40,389 nucleotides of DNA from Rusavskia elegans (lineage: Eukaryota; Ascomycota; Lecanoromycetes; Teloschistales; Teloschistaceae): positions 1 to 40,389 of the forward strand of contig SAUG01000173.1 of the NCBI GenBank assembly GCA_011316305.1, read 5' to 3'. Each line of letters opens with the position of its first letter. The stretch's first letter is position 1. The notes beneath the pieces are model-generated. The model had not been told where the DNA came from. It did not search any database and saw only the letters and a list, made by a program, of their open reading frames with translations. Position numbers and translations under genes: made by a program. Shown here piece by piece: positions 1-10,536 of this stretch.

Positions 1-131
1 ATATATATATATATAAAACTTTAATATAATCAGAAATAAAAGTTTTTTAAAAAGATTATAATCGATATAAATTAATATTACTATATCGAAATAATCAATA
101 ATCGTGGAAAAATTGGATCTCGGAACGGATT

Positions 132-172
132 GAATCGAATCGGATTCTAGAATTTCTAATTCGATTCGATTC
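132..172. repeat. Imperfect inverted repeat in AT-rich block
   Basis: The left arm 132-146 (GAATCGAATCGGATT) and right arm 158-172 (AATTCGATTCGATTC) pair as an inverted repeat with one mismatch and an 11-nt spacer. A related sequence lies about 250 bases further on, near 395-436, in partly inverted orientation. Both could be remnants of a small inverted-repeat element degraded by RIP. Confidence 0.5.
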
Positions 173-180
173 GGGTTAAA

Positions 181-209
181 ATATAAACGGATTAGAATAT
201 AAACGGATT
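181..209 (+). repeat. Short direct repeat (two copies of 13 nt)
   Basis: ATATAAACGGATT occurs at 181-193 and again at 197-209, separated by three bases. It belongs to the AACGGATT family of words in this AT-rich block. Confidence 0.5.
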
Positions 210-415
210 TTTTCGGATTTATTTCGTTTAAAAGACGAATTAATTAGTTATCGCGCGAGTATAGACGTTAAACTAGCGTATTATTTCTTTTCTGATTCAT
301 TTATATATATAGAAGCTAGTATTGATATATACGCTAATTTAGCGCCTATATTAGAATTTTTAGAATTTATTTTATAAATTACTATTTTTTGTAAATTCCG
401 ACTCGAATCTAATTC

Positions 416-436
416 AAATCCGTTCGGAACGGATTT
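416..436. repeat. Perfect 21-nt palindrome
   Basis: Two 10-nt arms (AAATCCGTTC and GAACGGATTT) flank a single central G. The same AACGGATT core recurs at about 123-131, 186-193 and 202-209, so this is a locally repeated motif. No function can be assigned. Confidence 0.6.
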
Positions 437-505
437 AGATCGAAAATTTCTATATTTCGATTTCAATATATAAATTACATTTATAATTGTTTTATAAAAA
501 CTACG

Positions 506-536
<31 letters not shown>

Positions 537-1914
537 TTTTTATTTTAATTTTAAATCGAAATTTAATAAAAAAATATAATAAAATAATCGATTAGATTTA
601 TTAGAATTTATTAAATAGAATAGCAATTTCAATCTATAAATTTTCTATCCGCAAATTCTTTCTATAAAATGGAAAAATAATTTTTTTACTATCTAATTGT
701 TATTTTATATTAAATTTCGCTGTAATAGAATTTCTTTTTAAATAGAATATTTATTTGGTTAACAATTCTAGCTACTAGCGTATTTGATATTCGAATAATC
801 TGAAATTTTATCTACTTTGTAAATAGTATAGTAAATTCTTTTAATTATATACGTAAAGAATTTATTTAAAAAATTTTGATTGTCGGTTAATATCTTTAAA
901 GTATATCTTTTGGAATCAAATTATAATAGCAGAAAAAAGTAAAAAATAGCGTAGCTATACGTATTCCACAAATCGATATTATAATTATATTTATTTAATT
1001 AATTTGGTTTTGATTTTAATATTCGGTAAATCAATGATTCGGTAAATAAATCAAACGTTAGTATACTAATATTAAATATACGGTAGTAAAATTTATATTT
1101 TAATTTAATTATTATAAATAATAGTTTTTTCTATAGAATTTAAAGTTAAATTTATTTAGTAATATCAAATATCTTTCTATCGATAATTTAATTAATATAG
1201 AAATTTTTATAGATAAATATACTTCGTAGTTATCGCTTTTTTTTTTCTTTTACTAGTAATATAAATTTTATAATATCTAAAAGCTTTTATATATATATAT
1301 ATTCCTATAATAGCTATAGTTATAAATTTAATCAAACGATAGTATATTTATAATAACTATATATATCCGCGCGGTAATCGACTATTTCGTTATTAATTAA
1401 AATAATCTATTTCGATTTCGATTTCGATTTTTTTTTATCGCCTTTAAAACGTACTATCCGATTTCTCTATTTTTTTTTAATTTAATCGATCGAATAAAAC
1501 TTCTAGCTATAGTAGCTAGCGTATTATCTAGCGACTTTTTTAAAATTAAATAGATTAAAGAATATTTTAATAGTTTAATAGAACGTTTCGATATAGGTTA
1601 TACGATTAATATAGCCGAAGCGATTACTATAGATAATTACTTCGTAATATAATAGATAGATATTTATAGTTATTTATATCGTCGAAAAAGAACTAAATAT
1701 ATAGTATTTAAATATAGTAGAAAATTTATAATCGCGAATAAAAAAGAAAATAGTTAAATAGAAGCAATTGACTGCGCTATAAATCTTACTTTGACGAATA
1801 TATCTTTAGCTGTAAAAATTTCTTTACACGTAAAATATAACAATTATTGCCGTATATAACGTTGATGAAACATACATATATGTATAAAAACTCAATAATG
1901 ACCCCAGACAGGAG

Positions 1915-1927
1915 CCCCCCAGGGGGG
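1915..1927. other. C6-A-G6 hairpin at the AT-rich/genic border
   Basis: Six C residues, one A and six G residues form a perfect foldback in the otherwise AT-rich transition zone, about 45 bases beyond the stop codon of the minus-strand TPR gene. It could mark an insertion border or lie in that gene's 3' UTR. The sequence alone does not decide. Confidence 0.5.
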
Positions 1928-1972
1928 ATTACAATCATACAAGGATACAAGTTGGCCCTTTGAGATGTTTCC

Positions 1973-4356
1973 TTATTGCTCGAGTCCAATATCCTGTATC
2001 AGATCTATCTCAGCTTCTTTGGACCCATTCCCTTTTTTCGTCCTATTTTTGGTTTTCCCAGATCCCGGAACGTTCAACGGCGCTTCTTTGACCCACCGAG
2101 CGATAGCTGTAGCTCGTTCTGTCATAATGGGATACTCTCTACCGTCCGTCTGGGCCCAGCGATGCGGTCCAGAGCCAATTTGCTTAGAAGGATCATCAAC
2201 AAGTTCCTCAGCTAACCTTTCTCGGGCAGCCACAGCGGCTTGAAAGGTGGCCTCGTCGTGCACATTTTCGTCGGAAAGACTATCCTCGATGGCTTGTTGC
2301 CTTCTGCGCTCTCGCTTCTGTTCCGGGGTCCGCTGCTCCTGGGCTTCTTCCGGTTGACCTGGTAATGGAGCAGGGGCACACAAGCTCTCCCACGACTGCT
2401 CAAGACCGATCCAATTGTCCGCTTGACGGACAATCTCGATCCAATCAGCTCGACTGGGAGATCTTGCGGTAAGAAAGACGGGGTATCCATCACATTGCCT
2501 CGCAAGCCGAGCGACCATGTGAGCATGTCGAAGATGTTCTTTTGAAGAAGTCTGGACAAGCGTGTGGCACAACAGGAGAGAATGGAGCGCTTCTGTGAGG
2601 AGAGGATGGTAGGTGACTGCCTCATCACAAGCCGAAAATGAGAAAGTATGTTTCAGGGAGCCTTCTAGGTTGTTCGTCTTTTGTTTTGGAGCAACCTTCA
2701 CCAGTTCTCTAGACTGTACCGGATATGGGACGAGGTCCGCAAGGGGAGACGAAGCGAACAAATCCGAAATCGGATAGACTTTCAAGGGTGGTAGTTCAGG
2801 ATAGGGTTGAGGTGCTGTGCCGTGGTTCTGCCAATGGCGACCGCCTGACTCGTATGGCGTTATCACATCCGAAACACCAACATCGTCCATAGCAGATTTG
2901 TAGGTTTCTTTGAGGGGAGTCCGTCCTGGCGTCGCTTGGGTCCGCTTGGCATCGCTCGCGGCTGCATCGAGCTGGTGCACATAGGCCTCGGCGCGGTCTG
3001 CTGACATTCCGGGGGAGTACTCGTAGAAGGACAGGAAATTGACAAAGTCGCGCAATGCTCGCTTCGCGTAGGTCTTGACAAGCTTCCGCGCTTCTAAGGC
3101 TCGCTTTGGGGTCTGCATCGATGACGGAGTCGCATGCGAGTCCCCCTTGGGGTTGGTCGGTTCCGGATTGTGTATTGGATCGGCGTTTGGCGGTGTTTGT
3201 TCAAGCGATATCGTGATGTTCTGGCATGCCATGGTTAAGTACAAGCTGGCTCGGTGAAAAAGTAATTGAGGCTCGAGGCTACTTGGCTGAGATTCGTCCT
3301 CTAATCTAGGAGCATGACGCCAATCTCGTGAACCACCGGTCTTTTTCTCTGCGCCACCCAGGACATTTGATAGCTCCATCTGGCCTCTTCCAGCCTTGTG
3401 CTGAGCTGCCACAAAACGAGTGATGGCCAATGCTTCAGTCAGGTCTTCGGCCGCGGCGGCGAAGTCGTTCTTGAAGATCCTCGTGACACCTCGGGTACGT
3501 AAGAATGAGCTGTCAGTCGGTCGATTACGGACGATCTCGTCCAGAGGCTCGAGGCTTGTAGATTCTGCAAGCATCCTAGATGGTATCTTTTCGTGGAAGA
3601 AATGGACATATTTGGCATCACTGTCATTGGGATTCCGCTGCAACACCAACTTGGCAACTTCCTCGAGTGAAGAAGCGGATTGCATCGTGGCAACGCTTGC
3701 GGCAATTTCGTCCAAATGATAGGCTTGAGAAAGCTTCTGCGTTGCTAATTCCCGCATTCGATGCTTTCGCTCTTTGCTTAGCTTCGCGTGAGATGTCCCT
3801 CCCAAACCTAAGCCTAATGCAGCGGCTCCTCCACCGCCGAGCAGGCCATTGCCCGCATGTAGAGAGCCCCTGAGAGAAGACGACGCGGTACCGCTGGTGG
3901 CTCGCACAGCTAGATCTGTTGCCTCTTCAACAGCCCGCCGAACCTTTACGAGGTCAAAGAAGACAGCAGGGTCAATCGGACGCGGACTTGGTAAGGCATA
4001 GTTGCTGTATGCAAGAGATTCTAGAATCTCGGGAGGGAGTTGAAGCCAAGGGCCATGGAAGGACGAGATGTAGCGCCAATGCCTATGATGAGAACAGCCG
4101 ATACCAGACCAGTCAGAAATGTACGGTACAGTGAAGTTCACAGGGATACTTGTGCGAAGGCGCTGTACTTATTACGACATATGATCAAGGCGGACGTGGA
4201 GGGTGAGTCGGCAATCTTCGAAGCCTTGTGCGCACTAGGGTTGCGCTGTGCTGTTGGAGGTAATGGATGTTTGGTAGCGGACTCGGGAGGCTGGGCGGCT
4301 TTGATCGCGGGTTCAATAGTTGGATCTTGTAGTCGTTGCGACTTTTTCTTCGTCAT
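1973..4356 (-). CDS. Conserved ascomycete protein with TPR-like segment, 765 aa
   Basis: Two exons on the minus strand: 4356-4169 and 4082-1973. The 86-nt intron 4083-4168 has donor GTACAG and acceptor CATAG. Splicing joins exon 1 (start MTKKKSQRLQD) to a conserved-looking block, RNK-HWRYISSFHGPWLQLPP, without a frame change, which fixes the structure; the downstream frame has no ATG of its own near its 5' end. Around residues 245-290 a helix pair resembles a tetratricopeptide repeat (FLRTRGVTRIFKNDFAAAAE). The rest is low-complexity or charged, with a basic/acidic Gln-rich stretch near the C terminus. I recall similar proteins across Aspergillus and Dothideomycetes, annotated as TPR or, without good reason, 'histidine kinase group' proteins; no kinase motifs are visible here. 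Function unknown. It lies directly beside the RIP-like block. Confidence 0.85.
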
Positions 4357-4651
4357 CGCGGATGATATGTAAAAGGCTAATTGGAGACGCTACGGGTGCT
4401 CCATTGTCTTGACCAGGACGACAGTGGTAATAGACAGTAAAGGGTGGTACCAGTACACCAACATCCACTTCGAGAATGATGGTTCATAGGATGATGAACT
4501 ATCTCGCACTCCAATTCCTCTCGAGTCCCACTCGGGAAATAAATATTGATTGCCGCGTCAAGCGCCGGACGCCGCCCACATAAATTATTCTCGCCCGCCC
4601 ACGCACAACCTTTCTTCTCCCTATCATCAGTAGTAAAATTAAATCTACAAA
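4357..4651. promoter_or_regulatory. Short divergent intergenic promoter region
   Basis: 295 bases separate the start codon of the TPR gene (-) from the ATG of the possible small gene (+). On the plus strand there is a TATA-like ACATAAATTATT near 4578-4589, then a pyrimidine-rich tract at about 4607-4625 and CTACAAAATGG at the ATG. This is the usual layout of a fungal core promoter reading to the right. Confidence 0.4.
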
Positions 4652-4915
4652 ATGGGAGCTCCGCTACAGCGGCTTGCTGAGGGTCACCCTGATGAGCTTG
4701 CCTGGTCTTGTTCTCCTGTGGGTGAGCTTCCGTTCCCGGCTCCCTTGATCAACGCTTTGCATTGATTCTTTCCTTCAGTCGCGGTTGAACCTGACAATGT
4801 ACCGGGGCTGTGGAATGAATGCTACAAAATTACTTGGCAGGACCGTTTTCTGCATGCTCCTTCGTGTAGCAGTCAAGAGCTAGGTCCTGTCCACCGTATT
4901 CTCTACGCGGCTTGA
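4652..4915 (+). CDS. Possible small two-exon orphan gene, 68 aa
   Basis: Exon 1 is 4652-4721 and exon 2 is 4779-4915, with a 57-nt intron (donor GTGAGC, acceptor TTTCCTTCAG). The joined frame starts MGAPLQRLAEGHPDELAW and ends GPVHRILYAA. The ATG context (CAAAATGG) is good, and a TATA-like box plus a CT-rich tract lie upstream. There is no signal peptide or membrane segment; it has three Cys and three Trp. I recognise no family. Against it: the second open stretch is only 45 codons, so chance is not excluded, and a further splice site could extend the product. It could also be the 5' part of a non-coding transcript. Confidence 0.4.
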
Positions 4916-5931
4916 CACGATTGGTGTCCTCGCTGGTCGTCGTCACTTTTCGGTTCTCTTACTGGATGCTTGATGCATATAGCGTTGTATACGTTGTCCT
5001 TATTCCTTGTAAGAAAGGCAGAGAGCTTAAGTGGCTGCTGTCATTGCATGGGTTTTGGCATCCAATGTTGAGTCTTGGGTAAGGTATCGGGAGTTTTTCC
5101 CCCGAAACTTGCTTATGAACGGTTCTCATACCTCGCCTGAACTTTAGATGTGAATAGTACGACCCGCTTTGATCATCGCTAGCTCTCCAGGTAATGGCGC
5201 CGGCGTAGAAGAGCCCATCCAGGCCTTAGCTCAATGATTACGACAGAGATAATCATAGAGGGAGCCAGGCCAGTGTTACAAGTAGAGCGATGAGATGGAA
5301 TTATGCGAGACTACTAGACCTTCAAACTACTTAACAATGTACTGTCATCTGAAGCTTGACTGATTACCTAGCCAGCTGTGGTCCATCTTGACAGGCAGCC
5401 GTGGGTAATCCAAACAACCATATCATCAAACAGAATGCGCCGTCGTTGAGTAGATCCGTGGTCATCTTAGGAATGGAACCGCGAATCAAATATCAATAGT
5501 ACCTTACGATGTGACTTTTTCCACGACAGCGTTATCGAATTTCGCCGAGGATGTAAGACAAAGGGTCGGATCGGCATAAGGTCGTTATGATGCAGGCAGC
5601 AGACAGTCATGTCAAATACGGGACAACTGGCAAGATGGATGAATCAGGAAACAGACCCATGCTTGCTGCCTGCAGAGGTAATAGTTAAAGATAAAGAAGA
5701 AGCTCAGAAGTACCTACCTATTCTCATCTATCTGTTGTCCAGTGTCCTCTAGGTTTTGATTCGGCAGCACTTTCCTGGGGAAGGAACCTTACAGGGTCAG
5801 GTCACGTGCCGTTAGTACTAAAAACTTCTTGTGGCCTCAATCAGCTTGCACAACGGTTGTTGACAACGACCAACGCCAATCATCAACCTTGACCCACACG
5901 CCGATCTTGACGGTTATAAGATTCTTCGAAG
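4916..5931. other. Intergenic region, no gene seen
   Basis: About 1 kb between the possible small gene and the ARF1 transcription unit. No open frame has coding character or a recognisable motif. A GTCACGTG word (CACGTG E-box) near 5802-5809 could belong to the ARF1 promoter. Confidence 0.5.
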
Positions 5932-6906
<975 letters not shown>

Positions 6907-8315
6907 AGGACCTGGTGGGTAAGGTCGGTTCAGAAGACTGTGCCCCTCAGACATCCTCTCATCTCGTCCTTCTATCCTTCATCGACTGGCTAGCTTCTTA
7001 GGTAGTGCAAGTCGTCTGCGGTTTGTTGAGCATCAGGCGTAGCAGGGGTGGTGCACCTTCAACTTTGGTGCCTGGTATTCTGCCCTTGGTAGTCTGGCTT
7101 CATTGCATGCTCATGCTGTTGTTCTTGATGCCGTATGATGGGTGTTCAATCATTCCTAGAATGCTGTCCGCTGGCAGTCCATACTCTTGTTCAAGCTTCC
7201 AGGTCCACTGTTTGAAACAGCAAGAAACACCGCCCGTCATTGAACGTTGTAAGCATCAACAATGACTCTCAAAAGGAAAATCGCAATGGCAGCTCGCTGC
7301 AGTCTCCTTACTGCTGCCCGCGCTTCTACTTCTCTCTGTTATTGTTGTTTCGTAATTCCCATTGCAATCTGTTATCAAATTCCATGTCCAGGACGGTCAG
7401 ATATCGATTTCGTTCTAGGGTCATCGCACCACCCTCACAGACCTTGGTGATCTTTCGTGTTTATCCTCGCCACAACGAACCCTGAGATTTCTCTACTATT
7501 CGGGCTCAGTCGACTCGAGGAAAATACAAAACGTTGCAACACATCGACCCAAAGGAGGACGGATACCCGGCCGATGTCTCCCGTAGCACCTGAACGACGA
7601 GCCACCGTTATCATGACCGAGGAATCACAGGCAGCAACTGGACAAGGTATTGGCAACTCTCTAGCTCCCCAGCAGGCTGTAGGTCTTACATTGACGTAAT
7701 GGGCCACATAGACCTGGGGACGGGAGGTATGAGACTTTATCCGAGAGGCATGAAAGAGTAGGGAAGGGAGTCCATGGGTTAGTCCCGGACTCCTGATTGC
7801 ATTTGTATGTTCGTATAGTTTGGAGATGAGGTACGATTCTGATATCAGGGTCTTGTCAATCGGAAATCATCGTCAGGTGTTCATCGTTAGAAAAAGCTAT
7901 ACAACAAAAAGCGCCAGAGCTGTGATTCAATAGCGTGCAAGGCATTCCTTTGCTGCGTGCCATACGAGGTATCTGTCTAAGTAGCGATAATGCTTACTCG
8001 CGACTCGGGCGAAGAGCCACATTGCACCATGATAGACGTTCTGCATTATTGGATTGCTCTAGGCTGAAGGCAACGAGCTAATATTACACGATTGAGACCT
8101 GGATTACCTGACAAACTCAAATGGTCGCCCAGGATTATCCTTTATTCCCATCTTTCGACGATTAGGCTTTTCTCCCGGAGATGCAATATGTGCATAATTA
8201 ACGTAATGACCAGACACTACTCATGCTCACCATGTCTCGAGCTCGATGCCGATATGGCTGCTGGGCGGTTTGATAGCTTCCACGAAAGAAATTGCAGTTC
8301 TAATCCCCGGATTGT
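6907..8315. other. Intergenic region with ambiguous small open frames
   Basis: 1.4 kb between ARF1 and the SOD gene, which point toward each other. The first few hundred bases are probably the ARF1 3' UTR. Several short frames exist at 7005-7700, but none matches a family I know; the best candidate is listed separately at 7510-7593. Nothing recognisable lies in 7700-8315. Confidence 0.45.
7510..7593 (+). CDS. Possible last exon of an unannotated small gene
   Basis: After a good acceptor (TTCGGGCTCAG, ending 7509) comes a 27-codon stretch ending in TGA. It reads STRGKYKTLQHIDPKEDGY, then PADVSRST, with codon choice like the real genes here (many C- or G-ending codons). One compatible 5' part is the frame from ATG 7384, joined through a 63-nt intron (7447-7509, donor GTGATC), giving a product of about 48 aa; this is only one of several possibilities. 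Upstream text in the region could also encode a short mitochondrial-type leader. I do not recognise the family, and the exon structure is unresolved. Confidence 0.2.
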   Translation, partial: STRGKYKTLQHIDPKEDGYPADVSRST

Positions 8316-9170
8316 CTACAACAAGAATGCAACGAGACTGGCGACGATGGCACCTGCGCTGACGAACGCGGTAGCGGCACCACCCATGAAAGGTGCAGGG
8401 GGGTTGGATCCAACCACGGTTCCATTACCGCTGGATGAGGTACCGTTGGAGCTGGTGCTGTTCCCACTGGTAAGGGTGAAGTTGGCACAGGTCAAACGGG
8501 TGGCGTTGCTGGTGTGGAAGACTATCGATCGATTTCCGAAGAAGCTGGCGGGACCTTGGTGGGTGGAAAGATACAGATCAAGGAAGCTGCCATGGTAATT
8601 AGTCGCAAGATCTGGCTCGACGTTCCTGGGGTAGGACTTACGCAGTATTGAAAGGGTCCCCGGTGACGTTACCGTGCTTGCCAGACAGGTCGCCGGACTG
8701 GCAAGTCTCGGGCTGAGTGGGGTCGCAGGGAGGCTGCTCACCACGGACGTAAGGATCCAAATGGGCCAGGGTGGCGGTGCAGTTGCCATTGGCGGGGACG
8801 GGCTGATCATGGATGTGATACACTGGAAGCGAGACAATCAGCACGCTGGAGACTCCGGCAAGGATGGGAAGAGGTCTTGGTAGCACGTACTGAAGGGACC
8901 TAGAGACGGATCGGGGAAGCCCGAGACTGAAATGGCAAAGTTGACGCCCGTGCCGTTTGCGTTGGAGGTACCGGCGACAAAGCCTCGGAGATTGGAGGTG
9001 GTGCTGTTGGGCAAAAAGGCGGTGTAGGTAACGCCAGCGAGATTGTCGTCAACGATGGTAGCGTCGCCGAGCTTGCCAGTGACGCCGGGCACAGGGACGG
9101 GGGCGCCTGGTGCTTGGGCGTTGACGATGGTAAGACCGGTCAAGGCAGCGGCAAGTACAGCTGAATACAT
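8316..9170 (-). CDS. Cell-surface Cu-only superoxide dismutase, GPI-type
   Basis: Three exons (9170-8891, 8822-8642, 8586-8316) separated by 68-nt and 55-nt introns; 243 aa. The start is set by the signal peptide (MYSAVLAAALTGLTIVNAQA); the frame stays open upstream but has no other Met. The SOD domain carries the copper ligands expected for fungal extracellular SOD: His96 and His98 (GPFMYHIHD), His114 (TLAHLDPY) and His178 (IVFH). Asp138 (SGDLSGKHG) is kept at the zinc-ligand Asp position, but the two zinc-only His of Cu/Zn SOD1 are absent, as in Candida SOD5-type enzymes. Cys108 and Cys187 could form the conserved disulfide. The C terminus has a Ser/Thr/Asn/Gly linker and a hydrophobic tail (FVSAGAIVASLVAFLL) typical of a GPI signal. 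It likely dismutates superoxide at the wall, perhaps against host or environmental oxidants. Confidence 0.9.
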
Positions 9171-10536
9171 GGTCGGTGGACTGTGTGAAGGATAGCGACA
9201 GGCAATCGGCGACGAGCTAGATGCAGATGTCAGCGAAAGACGAGTGGAGTAGTAGTAATGAAAGCGCAATGGCAGAGGGCTGGCTGCTGGCTGGGTGGTG
9301 GCGATGAAGAGACAACGCGTCGCAAGGCAAGCAGAGCAAGAGTGACGAGGGCCACCTACTCTGTGATGAAGGATTGTAGCACGTAGCACTTTGATGAAGA
9401 GGTGGATGGATATTGCAGGTGAAGTGAGGACCAGGGACGAGGTGCTGGAAGGGGGAGGTGTTTGGATGTATAATAATAATAAGATGCGTTGCTCTGAGTC
9501 GGTAGCGCCCTCCAAGGCTCCAACCTGCCGTCAGCCAATCAGCGATGCTGGCTACCCGGCCCTGCCACCACCAATCTCCGCAACCCGCTCGTTTCAGATG
9601 ATGACTTCACGATTCGTCGCTAAAAGTAGTAGCTTCATCTTGCAATTGGTCCCTGAATCAGTGAATCGAAACAACATCCAGCTTCTCGCATTCCGACATT
9701 GAGACCGCATTACCGGAGCTCTCAACATACAATAGTACATTGTGTACACAGTATATAACCACCGTTCATTCACTTTCGAGACAAGTCTCGTCTGACTTCG
9801 CCGCTCAGTGTCTCGACTAGGTATCAACTACCTGGTGCCTCACTACTGCTTCAGGCGAAAGATGGGACCGTGATAAAACATGCGGGTTGCCGTCAGACCT
9901 TGATCTCCACGCGACATCACTGGTCAGATACGCCATCACGTCCGGTCTAAGGTAGTCCATCTTGATTTGTCGGTGCTCGTTCCCTCCATCGCGAATGCCA
10001 ACAATAGTCATAATATTACCGTCGGGATGCCAGGCGTCCAGTGAGGCGCCTTGCCCTTTTATCTCTCCTACACTGCAACACCGCCAGAGACCTGGCTGAT
10101 GATTTACGCTTGTCAACAATCGTGGCTGACTCCATATCTATGAATGCCTTCTTATAGGTGGACATGCTGGATGGCTGCCATATAGAATACTACGAGGAAC
10201 ACGGGCTAAAGTATCTCCAGCTTCAATTGCAACTGTTGATCCAGAGGTGGTAGGTTGGGGCCTCTACTTCTGCTTCACAATCCCCTTGAATGTAACAAAC
10301 TGCCCCAGCCACTTATACCGCTCTCTATCGCCCCTTAGAAACGAACAACCTGACGCGGCCTCGGATATGTACAATGCCAGAGAAGACATGGCCATCAATG
10401 CGAGAAATCAAGGGTATATCACCAAACCCACACATCCTAACCCTGTACCCAGCCAAAATACATCCATCACAGAATCCCTTGAAAATCCCCTGCAAATCGC
10501 ATCTTCTGGAGTAGCCAAGATCCTGCTGCGCAATCG
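9171..10536. other. Intergenic region, no convincing gene
   Basis: 1.37 kb containing the SOD promoter (minus strand, with a CCAAT word at 9535-9539 on the plus strand) and sequence downstream of the large coiled-coil gene. A minus-strand frame at 9817-10119 has a faint WD-repeat-like patch (ASLDAWHPDGN), but no intact gene can be built around it. Confidence 0.5.

Larger units (their letters stand above)
1..1880. repeat. AT-rich, RIP-like degenerate repeat block
   Basis: The whole stretch is very AT-rich and dominated by TpA steps, while CpA and TpG are scarce and CpG is still common (many atcg, ttcg, agcg words). That pattern is what repeat-induced point mutation leaves in Pezizomycotina repeats. 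Every frame is broken by stops, and no transposase or reverse transcriptase motif can be read. It contains AT microsatellites near 1-15, 511-533 and 1288-1302. The composition changes within roughly 100-150 bases around 1750-1900 to ordinary genic DNA, just beyond the 3' end of the first gene. It is probably an old transposon or repeat cluster; the parent element cannot be recognised. Confidence 0.85.

Noticed and set aside
1..1880. A transposase or reverse transcriptase gene in the AT-rich block
   Set aside because: All frames are broken by stops and no catalytic motif can be recognised; only the RIP-like composition is supported.
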